The notes beneath the pieces are model-generated. The model made no database searches, had not been told where the DNA came from, and saw only the letters and a list, made by a program, of their open reading frames with translations. Shown here one piece after another: positions 24,258 to 33,805 of a DNA stretch of 64,000 nucleotides (its first letter is position 1; the number at the start of each line of letters is the position of its first letter). Source of the stretch: Phormidesmis sp963710175 (lineage in GTDB: Bacteria > Cyanobacteriota > Cyanobacteriia > Phormidesmidales > Phormidesmidaceae); contig CAVPZC010000002.1 of the NCBI GenBank assembly GCA_963710175.1, positions 558,001 to 622,000 of the forward strand, in the 5' to 3' direction. Both the position numbers and the translations under genes were made by a program.

Positions 24258-25277
24258 TTATCTGATATAGAACAGCAGCCACACGCCACCGAGCGCGATC
24301 GCCGCCCCGATAGTCGCTCGCCAGCTGATGCGATCGCCCAGCAGCGCCGCCATCGGTAGCACAAACAGCGGACTGGTCGCCAGCAGCGACTGGGCGATAC
24401 CTGTGGCGGTGTATTTCAAAGCAATTTGCTGGAGCCAAATACCCAGGTAGGTGGCAAAAAAAGCGGCGATTCCGACTGCGGCAATCAGGCGAGGGGTCTT
24501 CAGCGCTGCCAAACTGCTGCGCCAGCGAATCTGCCAGGTGCCCTGCGGATCAACGACTGCGCTGCGCTGATATTCGCCCAAACGCTGAGGCTGCACTGCT
24601 ACTAAGACGCCCATAAACGCCAGCCCTGCCAGGAGTCTGAGCAGCGAACTCCACAGCGGATCGACCGTCGTATTCGCCAGGGCCGCTCGCGAGAGCACCG
24701 CGCCCGATGCCTGGCAGAAGGTCGCCAGCAGCGCCACTTGGATGCCTGCGCCCCATTTTTTCTGATCGGTCCCGGGCAAGCGCTCACTGATTACCCAGGC
24801 AACCCCCAGCAAGGTCATTCCAATGCCCACGACAGCCATCAGTGACAGCTGCTCGGCTAAAAATATCCAGGCGAGTACGGCTGCTATGGGCGGTGCCAGC
24901 GTCTCTAGCAGCAGAGCCCGCCGTGCTCCCAAAGTATTGATTGCAGAAAAGTAGGCCGTATCGCCCAGCCCAATACCGATGCCGCCACTGAGCAGCAGAT
25001 AGAGTGTGGCAGTGACTGGGAAGGCGGATGTGTCTGTAGATGAGGCGGCTGCCGCGGGCAGTGCGGGTTGAATGGCCAGCGTGATCAAGATAAAAGCGAT
25101 CGCAAAGAGGCCTTTCACCAAGTTCAGCACGACGGGCGCAAGCTGTCGTCCCATTCTGCCAAACATGAGCGTCGCCGCTGCCCACAAAATAGCGGCGGTC
25201 AGTGCCGCTGCCTCGCCAATCAGCAGTTGTTCACTGCTAGCGATCACCATTAGCCCATCTGTCATCGTCCGTCTCAC
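24258..25277 (-). CDS. EamA/DMT-family transporter
   Basis: 339 aa, about 10 membrane helices in two EamA halves: AALTAAILWAAATLMFGRMG opens the first (with the usual small-residue/W-A-x motif) and IQVALLATFCQASGAVLSRAAL the second, ending with ATSPLFVLPMAALLGDRISWRATIGAAIALGGVWLLFYI. Drug/metabolite transporters of this type export or import small metabolites; the substrate cannot be told. The gene is divergent from dusB with ~60 bp between starts. Confidence 0.85.
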   Translation of the reverse strand: MRRTMTDGLMVIASSEQLLIGEAAALTAAILWAAATLMFGRMGRQLAPVVLNLVKGLFAIAFILITLAIQPALPAAAASSTDTSAFPVTATLYLLLSGGIGIGLGDTAYFSAINTLGARRALLLETLAPPIAAVLAWIFLAEQLSLMAVVGIGMTLLGVAWVISERLPGTDQKKWGAGIQVALLATFCQASGAVLSRAALANTTVDPLWSSLLRLLAGLAFMGVLVAVQPQRLGEYQRSAVVDPQGTWQIRWRSSLAALKTPRLIAAVGIAAFFATYLGIWLQQIALKYTATGIAQSLLATSPLFVLPMAALLGDRISWRATIGAAIALGGVWLLFYIR

Positions 25278-25338
25278 TCATCACACCCTTTATCACCATA
25301 GAATAGTGTCCTGGAGTTAAGCGCCTTACCCATTGGAT

Positions 25339-26421
25339 ATGTCCGTCACGACCCTGCCTCCATCTGTACAAACGCCTGACCTACCGGTTCTATCTGATGG
25401 ATTGCCAGACGATCTGGTAGCGCTGATGCGATCACGCCTCCAATCCCCCCTGCAAATTGGCAGCGTCACCATCAACAGCCGCGTTCTGCAATCGCCGCTA
25501 TCCGGTGTGACCGACAAAGTCTTTCGACGGCTGGTGCGTCGCTACGCCCCTCAGTCAATGATGTATACCGAGATGGTCAGCGCCGCTGAGATGCATCATT
25601 TGTGCCGCCTGCCTGAGGTAATGGATATTGACCCCGACGAGCGCCCGATCAGCATTCAGCTGTTTGATCGCCGCCCCGATTTTTTGGCAGAGGCGGCTCG
25701 CAAGGCCGTTGACCAGGGTGCAGACACCATCGACATCAATATGGGCTGTCCCGTTAATAAAATCACCAAAAACGGCGGCGGATCTTCCCTCCTGCGCGAC
25801 CCAGCCACCGCCGTCAAAATTGTCGAAGCCGTTTGCTCGGCAGTCACCGTCCCGGTCACCGTCAAAACCCGTATTGGCTGGTCGGATGAAGCGATCAACG
25901 CGGTTGAGTTTGCCCAGCAGATGGAAGCCGCCGGTGCCCAAATGCTCACACTCCATGGCCGCACCCGAGCCCAGGGCTACACAGGCAGCGCTCGCTGGGA
26001 ATGGATTGCCAAAGTCAAAGCGGCCCTGACTATTCCAGTGATTGCCAATGGCGATATCTTTTCGGTGGACTCTGCCCTGCGGTGCTTATTGCAGACTCAG
26101 GCCGATGGCATTATGTGCTCAAGAGGGACGCTTGGATATCCCTTTCTAGTGGGTGAGATTGACCATTTCATTAAGACCGGTCAGCGGCTGCCTTCTCCCA
26201 CCCCAGTTGAGCGGCTTCAGTGCGCCCGAGAGCATTTGATTATGCTCTGGGAATACAAGGGATCGCGAGGTATTCGTCAGGCTCGTAAACATATGGCCTG
26301 GTATGCCAAAGATTTTGTTGGTGCCGCTGAATTGCGCGATCAGCTCTGTCAGGTCGACTCTGTAGACCAGGGTTGCCAGCTACTAGATGAAGCTATAGAC
26401 AGGCTTCAATCTTGCTCCTGA
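25339..26421 (+). CDS. dusB: tRNA-dihydrouridine synthase (DusB-like)
   Basis: 360 aa from ATG 25339. It reduces uridines in the tRNA D-loop using FMN and NADPH. Family marks: LQSPLSGVTDKVFRRLVRRY (FMN site), DIDPDERPISIQLFDRRP, DINMGCPVNKITKNGGGSSLL with the catalytic Cys in GCPV, VPVTVKTRIGW, LHGRTRAQGYTGSARWEWI and VIANGDIF. The PVNKxTKxGGGxxLL form is that of the DusB/NifR3 branch. The C-terminal helical domain that grips tRNA (HLIMLWEYKGSRGIRQARKHMAWY) is present. Confidence 0.93.
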   Translation: MSVTTLPPSVQTPDLPVLSDGLPDDLVALMRSRLQSPLQIGSVTINSRVLQSPLSGVTDKVFRRLVRRYAPQSMMYTEMVSAAEMHHLCRLPEVMDIDPDERPISIQLFDRRPDFLAEAARKAVDQGADTIDINMGCPVNKITKNGGGSSLLRDPATAVKIVEAVCSAVTVPVTVKTRIGWSDEAINAVEFAQQMEAAGAQMLTLHGRTRAQGYTGSARWEWIAKVKAALTIPVIANGDIFSVDSALRCLLQTQADGIMCSRGTLGYPFLVGEIDHFIKTGQRLPSPTPVERLQCAREHLIMLWEYKGSRGIRQARKHMAWYAKDFVGAAELRDQLCQVDSVDQGCQLLDEAIDRLQSCS

Positions 26422-26615
26422 CGGGACTATTCGCGCTTCAAAAACGCTCCTGAAGTTTGCAAAGCATGAAAATCTGCAAAGATATAGAAGGGACGGTAAT
26501 ACACCAACGCCGCCCACCCCGCAAGCGTGCTATAACCAATACCTAAGCGTGCAGTAGCGCAGATTACCTGCACCCCTTCTTAACTTTTACCTGCCGTTAG
26601 ACCGCCGTTAGACCT

Positions 26616-27269
26616 ATGACCTCCTACGCTAGCTATACTTCACCCCGCGCCGATATTGGTGAACTGCGTCGTCTGAGGAGCCTGCTGCCGCCCGAGCTAC
26701 AGAGCTGGGTTACCGTAGAGCCCGCTACCGACGTGGCCCCGCCGCTGATCACCTGCGAAGAGCTAGGTCGCGACCAAGTTGAAGTGCAAATTGATTTGGC
26801 AAAGTGGGAACAGCTGGCGATTGACCAGCGCAACCTGCTGTTTTGGCATGAGGTGGCTCGCGTTCAGAGCGATACTATCCCTCGCGATGGCTGGGAGATG
26901 GCGGCTTTGGCAATTGGTTTGGGCGGCGCGGTCGGTGAGCTATGGGTACAAGACGGGCTGCTGCTGCTGCTGGCGATGGGCCTGTGCGGTGTTTCTGGCT
27001 GGCGGCTCTACAAGCGCAACAATGGCCAAAAAACGCTGCAAGAAGCGATTACAGCAGACGAAAAAGCCATTTCTATTGCGACTCGTTTTGGCTACACGCT
27101 GCCCAATGCTTACAAAAGCCTCGGTAGTGCCCTTAAGACTTTGATTGAGCAGACGCCTAAGAAAAAGCAGCGCGATCGCTTTATTCGCCGATTGGAAGCC
27201 CTAAAGAAAAGCGCCAACCGGGCCAAACAACAGGTCAGGGGCGACAGCAGCCCTCGCCCCTCCTACTAA
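26616..27269 (+). CDS. DUF3318 membrane protein
   Basis: 217 aa. The N-terminal part (ELRRLRSLLPPELQSWVTVEP, ITCEELGRDQVEVQIDLAKWEQL, QRNLLFWHEVARVQSDTIPRDGWEMAALAIG) and the two following membrane helices (~98-130) are typical of DUF3318, a family known almost only from cyanobacteria. The FWHEVARV segment resembles the HExxH-like region of a metallopeptidase but lacks the second His. The C terminus is a basic helix that likely lies in the cytosol. Function unknown. Confidence 0.8.
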   Translation: MTSYASYTSPRADIGELRRLRSLLPPELQSWVTVEPATDVAPPLITCEELGRDQVEVQIDLAKWEQLAIDQRNLLFWHEVARVQSDTIPRDGWEMAALAIGLGGAVGELWVQDGLLLLLAMGLCGVSGWRLYKRNNGQKTLQEAITADEKAISIATRFGYTLPNAYKSLGSALKTLIEQTPKKKQRDRFIRRLEALKKSANRAKQQVRGDSSPRPSY

Positions 27270-27312
27270 AATGCTTAAGTTAGTCTGGTCAACCCAGCCT
27301 TGGAGCGACAGG

Positions 27313-28392
27313 CTAAGCTAGGGCACTTATGATCGTATCGATTAAATCTCCGTGTCCTGGTGCGATCAGCTGATGCTCGACCGGGACGTTTGCTAGTGCT
27401 GTCCGCAGATTTTCCAGCTCGGTTTCGTCTTGAGCGATCGCCACCAAAGGCACCCCCCGACGAGGACGATACACCCCGATACTGCTCATCGCCAGCTGAA
27501 AAGGCCCAGCCGCAAACTGGGGGTTAAGCTGCTGGTCGTACTCAAACTTGCTCAACATCAGCTGAAAAGAAAAAACCTGTCCGGGCGCAAACGGCGGTGC
27601 GTTGGGGAGCGATCGCGCCCTAAAAGTCGGCACCAGCTGGTCAAACGGCACGTCAACTGCCGCCTGAGTATCCGCTGTCGTATCGAAAGAGTAGATATAG
27701 CCGGGGCTGTCCCATCCGTCGCTATTGCGCAAAATCACCTTATAGCGCTGCCCGTCTCCTCGGACATTCAGCCGCAGCCCCGTCCAGCCTGAAAAGTCAA
27801 ACGGCGGATCGAAATTTTGAGTTCTCACCGATGAAAACCCGCCCGAATTATCGGTTGAGACGCTGCCAGCAAACACCGCCTCTTGGTCCCTGAGGAAAAA
27901 ATTTCCCTGACTGACGCCGCCCATCACCACATCATCCAGGGTGCCCCAGGCTGAAATATCGCCGTCCGCAAAGTCAAAGACGCTTTGTTCAATTTCCGAA
28001 GTTCCTAGATATGTCGAGAGTTCAGTCACTAGCGTCGAAGCTGAAGGTGCTAAAACGACTGCCGTATCTGCTGTCTTGAGCAGCTGGCCCAGTTCAACTG
28101 TCGCTGCTAGGGGCGGCTCAGTCATAGCCATTGGGACTGGATAAGGGTGAAAAATCAGGTCTACGGCTGGTAAAGGGTGCTTTTGTAGCCGGTTGAACAG
28201 TTCAGATGAGCGATCGCCAATCACAACGGCCTTTTTCCGAACAGCATTCATAGTTACACCGGGTACAGCTGAGCTTTGACCTAACAGCTGCTGCACCCAG
28301 CGAAAGCTGCCAATAAACGGAATTTCGCCAAAATAATTGAGCGTCGCTAAGAATTTTACCGGATCCCACTGAGATCCACCTTTAGAGGACAT
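27313..28392 (-). CDS. CIA30 (NDUFAF1-like) domain protein
   Basis: 359 aa. Residues ~135-320 form a CIA30 domain: FDFADGDISAWGTLDDVVMGGVS, FSGWTGLRLNVRGDGQRYKVILRN and YIYSFDTT are its hallmark galactose-binding-like beta strands. In eukaryotes NDUFAF1 helps assemble respiratory complex I, and cyanobacterial forms are thought to act on NDH-1 or photosystem assembly. The ~130-residue N-terminal part and the last ~40 residues (VPLVAIAQDETELENLRTALANVPVEHQLIAPG) look like pieces of a reduced Rossmann-type domain rather than a full NAD(P)-binding one. No clear membrane helix. Confidence 0.8.
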   Translation of the reverse strand: MSSKGGSQWDPVKFLATLNYFGEIPFIGSFRWVQQLLGQSSAVPGVTMNAVRKKAVVIGDRSSELFNRLQKHPLPAVDLIFHPYPVPMAMTEPPLAATVELGQLLKTADTAVVLAPSASTLVTELSTYLGTSEIEQSVFDFADGDISAWGTLDDVVMGGVSQGNFFLRDQEAVFAGSVSTDNSGGFSSVRTQNFDPPFDFSGWTGLRLNVRGDGQRYKVILRNSDGWDSPGYIYSFDTTADTQAAVDVPFDQLVPTFRARSLPNAPPFAPGQVFSFQLMLSKFEYDQQLNPQFAAGPFQLAMSSIGVYRPRRGVPLVAIAQDETELENLRTALANVPVEHQLIAPGHGDLIDTIISALA

Positions 28393-28909
28393 CTGGCTCT
28401 CCTATCGAAAGTTTCAGCTGAAATAACCGTTGAAGAATGCTGAACATGTGTAACCAGTCTGAGCTTTTCCTCAAACTAATTGGGCATAAGTAAACTAGTC
28501 CTGAAGTAACTATTATCACCTATCTGATAGAGTTCAGTCCGCACAAAGAACCTTAGACTGTGCAGCGCCAATGTCTTAGATACCAAAGCTCCGCTCTATC
28601 TGAAGTAGGCAGATTGAGCTGCATAACCTATCCGTATAGACTCCTCAACCCAGCTGTAAGCGGCGCTGCCTCCTAGGTAACTTTTTAGAAACTTTACACA
28701 AACCGCCCCTGCTCTCTAAAGATTGGCTGAAGCCACGAAATATAAATCGGCCAATCTGTCTGTGAAAGCTAGTGTTGGGTTACCGCAAGTGACACACACA
28801 GCGAGCGCCTCTCATTCGTACCGGTTCAGTCAACCATCATTTGTTTCTACGCTTCGCTTAATTCCTGAACGCCCGATTCCTGAACGCCTAGTCTAAAGAG
28901 CTATCACCC
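28393..28909. other. Divergent intergenic region
   Basis: About 517 bp between the starts of the CIA30 gene and the glycosyltransferase gene. It contains an 8-bp inverted repeat (AGATTGGC/GCCAATCT, 28720-28757) and a 13-bp direct repeat (ATTCCTGAACGCC at 28861 and again ~14 bp later). No gene or terminator is seen. Confidence 0.5.
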
Positions 28910-30232
28910 ATGCGTGTCCTTCTCTACTCTTACAACTACTATCCCGAACCCATCGGCATTGCCCCACTCATGACAGAGCTCGCAGAGGGGCTAGTGAAGC
29001 GAGGCCACAAGGTAAGGGTAGTCACGGCAATGCCCAACTATCCGCAGCGCAAAATTTACCCTGGCTATCAGGGCCATCTCTACAAGAGCGAAGTGCGCAA
29101 TGGCGTAGAAATTGAGCGCTGCTTTGTAGCTGTTCGCCCTAAGCCGGGACTAATCGGTCGGGCACTATTGGACGGAAGCTTTGCACTACTAAGCTTCTTC
29201 AAAGCAATCAGCGGCTGGCGACCAGATGTGATTTTGTCCACCAGCCCCTCTTTGCCTGCCTGCCTGCCCGTTGCCGCCACTAGAGCTTTTCATCGCTGCC
29301 CTACAGTCCTAAGTCTGCAAGACATTCTGCCAGAAGCCGCCGTTCAAACAGGCCTCATCAGCAACCAGCTGGCCATCAAAGTTTTTGAACAGCTCGAAAG
29401 ATTTGCCTACGCCAGCGCCACCAAAATTGCTGTAATTACCCCTTCTTTTGCTAAGAACCTGATTGGCAAGGAGGTGCCTAAGCGCAAAATAGAGTGCATC
29501 TCTAACTGGGTAGATGTCAACTTTATTCGGCCTCTGCCCAAAGAGGATAACGCCTTTCGCCAGGCGCATGGCTTAGCAGGAAAGTTTGTTGTTCTTTACT
29601 CTGGTAACATTGCCCGTACACAGGGCGTGCGCACCATCATTCGGGCTGCCGCGCAGATGAAAGACAACCCCGACGTTCGCTTTGTCATCGTCGGCGAAGA
29701 AAGCCAGCTTGCAGAACTAGAAAGCCTGCGCTTAGAACTAGGCGTACATAACCTGCATCTGCTGCCCTTTGTGAGTCGCTCAGAGCTGCCTGAAATGCTC
29801 GCAGCCGCTGATGTCTCGCTGATTATGCAAAAGCAAAACGTCGTCGGCTTTAATATGCCTTCCAAAACTCAGGTAATTATGGCCAGTGGCAGGCCAGTAA
29901 TTGCTTCGGTGCCTTCGCATGGCGCAGCCGCCGAAGCAGTACAGCACAGTCGCGCGGGCCTAGTTGTAGAGCCAGAGAGCCCAACTGAGCTGGCTAAAGC
30001 TATTCAATACCTGTACGACCATCCCAGACAGGTCGAAGAGTTTGGCCAGCGAGGACGTCAGTATGCCATTGACAACTATTCATTTGGCCAGGCGCTAGCC
30101 GCTTACGAATCTCTGCTGGTGAGCGCCGTCGAACCGCAAACTGCTTTTGAGGCAGTCCAGAAGAAGCAGCAACAGCCAGTAGTGACTTTGGCTCAAGACA
30201 GGCGCAGCTCAGAGCTGGAAGAAGCCCGCTAA
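28910..30232 (+). CDS. Glycosyltransferase family 4 (WcaI-like)
   Basis: 440 aa. MRVLLYSYNYYPEPIGIAPLMTELAEGLVKRGHKVRVVTAMPNYPQ is the first Rossmann domain of WcaI-type GT4 enzymes; FVVLYSGNIARTQGVRTIIRAA and LLPFVSRSELPEMLAAADVSLI open and continue the second. The E-x7-E region of GT4 is represented by QVIMASGRPVIASVPSHGAAAEAVQ. GT-B enzymes of this group add a sugar to a lipid-linked intermediate in colanic-acid-type exopolysaccharide synthesis. It is isolated from the other polysaccharide genes and ends 4 bp before the convergent UPF0182 gene. Confidence 0.88.
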   Translation: MRVLLYSYNYYPEPIGIAPLMTELAEGLVKRGHKVRVVTAMPNYPQRKIYPGYQGHLYKSEVRNGVEIERCFVAVRPKPGLIGRALLDGSFALLSFFKAISGWRPDVILSTSPSLPACLPVAATRAFHRCPTVLSLQDILPEAAVQTGLISNQLAIKVFEQLERFAYASATKIAVITPSFAKNLIGKEVPKRKIECISNWVDVNFIRPLPKEDNAFRQAHGLAGKFVVLYSGNIARTQGVRTIIRAAAQMKDNPDVRFVIVGEESQLAELESLRLELGVHNLHLLPFVSRSELPEMLAAADVSLIMQKQNVVGFNMPSKTQVIMASGRPVIASVPSHGAAAEAVQHSRAGLVVEPESPTELAKAIQYLYDHPRQVEEFGQRGRQYAIDNYSFGQALAAYESLLVSAVEPQTAFEAVQKKQQQPVVTLAQDRRSSELEEAR

Positions 30233-30236
30233 GCGG

Positions 30237-33074
30237 TTATTCACCGTCGAGCTGGCGCAGCAGATCGCCTAAGCGCTGCTGTGATTGACCGTAAGCGGCC
30301 CAGTCGCCCGCCTGGAGGGCCTGCTCTCCCTCCTCGTAGGCTTCAATGGCGGACTGCACCAAGGCACTGCGTGCACCAGTCGGATTGCCAGTCGGAGTGT
30401 CGGCAGCACTGTCCGACGCAGATGAGGCAGTGGGGGCTGCTCCATCCCCGGCTGACGTACTGCCAAATATGGCCTCTAACGCTTCTGGCAGCGTCTGGCG
30501 CATAACTATGGTGTTCTTAAAGGCGACAATCACTCGCTTGAGCTCGGGCAGTGCGCCCTGATCTGCCTGTAGGTAAACTGGCTCAAAATAGAGTAGGGAC
30601 TGATCGACCGGAATCACCAACAGATTACCGCGAATGACGCTAGATCCCTGCTGGTTCCAGAGGGTGAGCTGCTGAGAAATGTCAGGATTTTGGTCGATGC
30701 GAGCTTCTATTTGCTGAGGGCCATATACCAGCACCTGCTTAGGAAATTCATACAGTACGAGCTGACCGTACTGATCCCCGTCGCAGCGAGCGGCCATCCA
30801 GGCGACCATGTTGTCTTTGCGGGAGGGTGTGAAAGGGAGGATTTGCAGAAATTCTTCGCCGGATGCGTTGGGCAACCGCATGATCACGTAGTAGGGCGGC
30901 ATCGGCTCGGTTGTGCTGCTGTCTGTGAGCTGCTGTGGCACCTGCCAGAGGTCTTCCTGGTTGTAGAACACCTCTGTATCTTCCATGTGGTAAGCCCGGT
31001 AGATCTGCGACTGAATTTGGAACAGATTTAGCGGATAGCGGAAGTGGGCGCGCAGCTGATCCGAAGCGGCTTCGAGGGGTGTGAACAGGTCGGGAAAGAT
31101 TTTTTGATAGGTGGCTAAGATAGGGTCAGTGCTGTCAATGGCATAGACCGTGAGTGAGCCGTCGTACGCATCGATGACGACTTTAGCGGCATCGCGAATG
31201 TAGTTCGTCCCGCTGGCGGCGATGTCTTCTAGCTGGCTCTGAGTAGACAGCAGGTCGTCGGCGCTAGGGGAAAGTGCTAAGGGTTCGGAATAGGGATAGC
31301 GATCGCTCGTCGTATAGCCATCTAATATCCACTTAAACCGTCCGTCGATCAGCGCTATGTAAGGGTCACTATCGAGCTGCAAAAAAGGCACAATCTGCTG
31401 TGATCGCTCGACAATGTTGCGGTGATAGTGAATCTTTGAGCGGCCAGTGAAGTAGTTGGAAATGAGCGGCTTAAAAGTGCCAAAGTCAAACGCATAGGCC
31501 AGCTGCCGGAAGAATGAGCCCATTGGCACGCCGCCCGCGCCGTCGTAATTGTTGCCCGCGTTGTCATTTCCTAAGGGATAGTCAAATTCTTCGGTGCTGG
31601 TGCCGGTGTAGACGTGGTGGTTGGTTTCTTCGCCGTAGTAAATGCGCGGCTGATCAACCTCAATATCAGTGGAGGTGACAGGCGGAATGTTTTTGACAAA
31701 GAAGTCGGGCAAACCTTCTACTGTGACCTGATTGACCGGGCTCATCGCCAGGCCATAGCCGTGCGTATATTTGAGGCGTTGATTGACCCAGTTCCTAGCC
31801 TTTTCGGGCACCGCGTCGTAGTCAAGCTCGCGGGCCCCCAGCATGACCTGCCGGTAGTCACCGTCTAAGGTGTAGCGATCAATATCGACATCGTGAAAGC
31901 GGTAGTATAGCCGCAGACTTTGCAGCTCCTGGTAGGTGCTCAGCAGCGTTTCGTAGCCCCAGAGCCGGATGTTGTCGAGGGTAGCTGCGTTTTGCTCAAG
32001 CGCGGCATTATCCAGGCTGTCTTGGACGGTGAACTCTTCACGCTGCACGTCTGTTAGACCGTATGCCTGGCGGGTAAAGCCGAGATTGTGAGCAATGAAA
32101 GGGGCTTCTTTATCGAGTTCGTTAGGTTCTACCTCTAAGCTCTGCTGAGCCCAGGGATAGAGGCCACCGACTACTAAAAAGACGGCAAAGTATAGGGCAA
32201 TGCTGACAATAGGCAAAGAGAACCCCTGTCGCCACAGAGACACTATGAACAGAGCCGCAATGACAAGGGCAATGATGCCGAGAATGCTGTAGGCATGTAG
32301 CCGGGCATTGGCATCGGTATAGCCAGCGCCAAAAACAACGCCGCTAGCTGAGTAAAGCAAATCGTAACGGGCCAGCCAGTAGCCGGCAGCAACGACTAGG
32401 GCGATCGCACTCAACAGCACACACAGATGCGTCTTCACTGGGCCAGTCAAAAAATACTTCCAGCCTCGCTCCAGGCGAATTTCTCCCTTGAGGGTATAGA
32501 TCACGACCGTAATCAGCAAGGCCCACACCAGCAGCTCTAATCCCTGACGCTGCAAGCCCTGATAAACCGGCATCCGAAAAACATAAAAGCCAATGTCCTG
32601 CTGGTAGAGCGGATCGGCAATGCCAAAGGTAGTCGCATTAAAAAATTTCAGGAGGGGTTCCCAGGCGCGGCTACCTCGCTGGGCTGCACCAACTGCTAGC
32701 ATCACGATGAGGGCTATGCTGCCATAGGTGACCAGCCCAGGAATAACCGACGCCCATTCGCGATTTTTCGTCGGGACGTGGAAGGGGCGATCGCGCGTCA
32801 GCCACAGCGCCAGCCAATAGTTAGCAAACAGCACAGCCACGTAAGCGACAAAGGCCAAAACCGCACAGACCACACTCCAGCCCAGGCGCAGCCTGAACAC
32901 ACTGGCAAAGCCAACCGTGCTAAACCACCAGTACTCGGTCAGCCAGTGCACTATCGTACTTGAAGAGGCCAGCAACAGCAGGGCAATGCCTAGCAGCCAC
33001 CACCATTTGCTGATATGAACAGGTAAAGCAGTACGGTCATTGTCAGCAGATCGATTGATGCGGGGTGAAGTCAC
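30237..33074 (-). CDS. UPF0182 family membrane protein
   Basis: 945 aa. The N-terminal third has seven predicted membrane helices (e.g. WWLLGIALLLLASSSTIVHWL, LGWSVVCAVLAFVAYVAVLFANYWLALWL). The rest is a large soluble domain with landmarks of UPF0182/COG1615: FIAHNLGFTRQAYGL, TLDNIRLWGYETLLSTYQ, KYTHGYGLAMSPVN and YYGEETNHHVYTG. Length and order are normal for this widespread but uncharacterised family. A low-complexity Ala/Ser/Asp linker precedes a short coiled-coil C terminus (IEAYEEGEQALQAGDW). The function is not known. It is convergent with the GT4 gene. Confidence 0.9.
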   Translation of the reverse strand: MTSPRINRSADNDRTALPVHISKWWWLLGIALLLLASSSTIVHWLTEYWWFSTVGFASVFRLRLGWSVVCAVLAFVAYVAVLFANYWLALWLTRDRPFHVPTKNREWASVIPGLVTYGSIALIVMLAVGAAQRGSRAWEPLLKFFNATTFGIADPLYQQDIGFYVFRMPVYQGLQRQGLELLVWALLITVVIYTLKGEIRLERGWKYFLTGPVKTHLCVLLSAIALVVAAGYWLARYDLLYSASGVVFGAGYTDANARLHAYSILGIIALVIAALFIVSLWRQGFSLPIVSIALYFAVFLVVGGLYPWAQQSLEVEPNELDKEAPFIAHNLGFTRQAYGLTDVQREEFTVQDSLDNAALEQNAATLDNIRLWGYETLLSTYQELQSLRLYYRFHDVDIDRYTLDGDYRQVMLGARELDYDAVPEKARNWVNQRLKYTHGYGLAMSPVNQVTVEGLPDFFVKNIPPVTSTDIEVDQPRIYYGEETNHHVYTGTSTEEFDYPLGNDNAGNNYDGAGGVPMGSFFRQLAYAFDFGTFKPLISNYFTGRSKIHYHRNIVERSQQIVPFLQLDSDPYIALIDGRFKWILDGYTTSDRYPYSEPLALSPSADDLLSTQSQLEDIAASGTNYIRDAAKVVIDAYDGSLTVYAIDSTDPILATYQKIFPDLFTPLEAASDQLRAHFRYPLNLFQIQSQIYRAYHMEDTEVFYNQEDLWQVPQQLTDSSTTEPMPPYYVIMRLPNASGEEFLQILPFTPSRKDNMVAWMAARCDGDQYGQLVLYEFPKQVLVYGPQQIEARIDQNPDISQQLTLWNQQGSSVIRGNLLVIPVDQSLLYFEPVYLQADQGALPELKRVIVAFKNTIVMRQTLPEALEAIFGSTSAGDGAAPTASSASDSAADTPTGNPTGARSALVQSAIEAYEEGEQALQAGDWAAYGQSQQRLGDLLRQLDGE

Positions 33075-33172
33075 AGAGATGAAGTTAAGAAGTCAGCCAA
33101 TGTAACGATCATGAAGCCTTTACCGGCTAAAAGACCAAAACTGCTCTCAATACTTAATCTGACTTAACTTGC

Positions 33173-33277
33173 TATAGCTTCCGGCACTTTGCTTCGTGCA
33201 GCATTACTGACTATAAGCCATATATAGCAACAGGCAAAGTGCTCCGCGAAGCGCGAATGCATCCGCGCTTCGCTATA
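33173..33277 (+). repeat. Structured dispersed repeat, type B, copy 2
   Basis: 105 bp from TATAGC to GCTATA, nearly identical to 3382-3486. Stem 1 is GCACTTTGC with GCAAAGTGC; stem 2 is GCGAAGCGCG with CGCGCTTCGC around AATGCATC. The ~55 bp immediately upstream (CCGGCTAAAA..., ending CTTAACTTGCTATA) looks like a decayed type A repeat, so the A-B composite order seen at 3280-3486 recurs here. Confidence 0.85.
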
Positions 33278-33350
33278 CTAGCGCCGGGGAGAATTTTTGG
33301 GCAACGGCTATGCTGCCGTCGATTTTACAATTTTTGCCAGTAGCCTCAAC

Positions 33351-33746
33351 TCAATCGGAATGAGATTCTGAGGGGCGGATAATCTTCCATTGGGGGTGAG
33401 AGGGGCCCTGGGCGCGAATTTTTTTAAGACGTGTGAGCAGGCGCGACCTTTCGCCGTCTGAGATGCCCCATAATATATGGCGACTTTCGCTAACCAACAG
33501 GGCCAGCGTCAGACCATAGCATAGACCCAAACCAACCGCCGCTCGGCGCTCGTAGTAGAGCATGTAGCGAACCGCCGCCCAGGTGAAATACTCCCTGAGT
33601 TCATGCAAGCCTGCGCGTAACCACCACAGACTAACGACGCCCACACTCAGCCACAGCGCCAGACAAACCCACCACCAGCTGCGCATCATTGACCGTCGCA
33701 AAGCCTCAATTTCTTGGGAGTCTTCAGAGCGATCGCGATCAATCAT
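33351..33746 (-). CDS. Small membrane protein downstream of secF
   Basis: 131 aa with two predicted membrane helices (WWWVCLALWLSVGVVSLWWL at ~24-44 and VGLGLCYGLTLALLVSES at ~71-88) and a basic C-terminal tail. No family recognised. It lies 59 bp downstream of secF on the same strand and may be the last gene of that unit. Confidence 0.65.
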   Translation of the reverse strand: MIDRDRSEDSQEIEALRRSMMRSWWWVCLALWLSVGVVSLWWLRAGLHELREYFTWAAVRYMLYYERRAAVGLGLCYGLTLALLVSESRHILWGISDGERSRLLTRLKKIRAQGPSHPQWKIIRPSESHSD

Positions 33747-33805
33747 CTATTACAGGTACGAAATATGGAGTTCTCAACACTACACTAATCCCTATAAAGC
33801 CTTCG

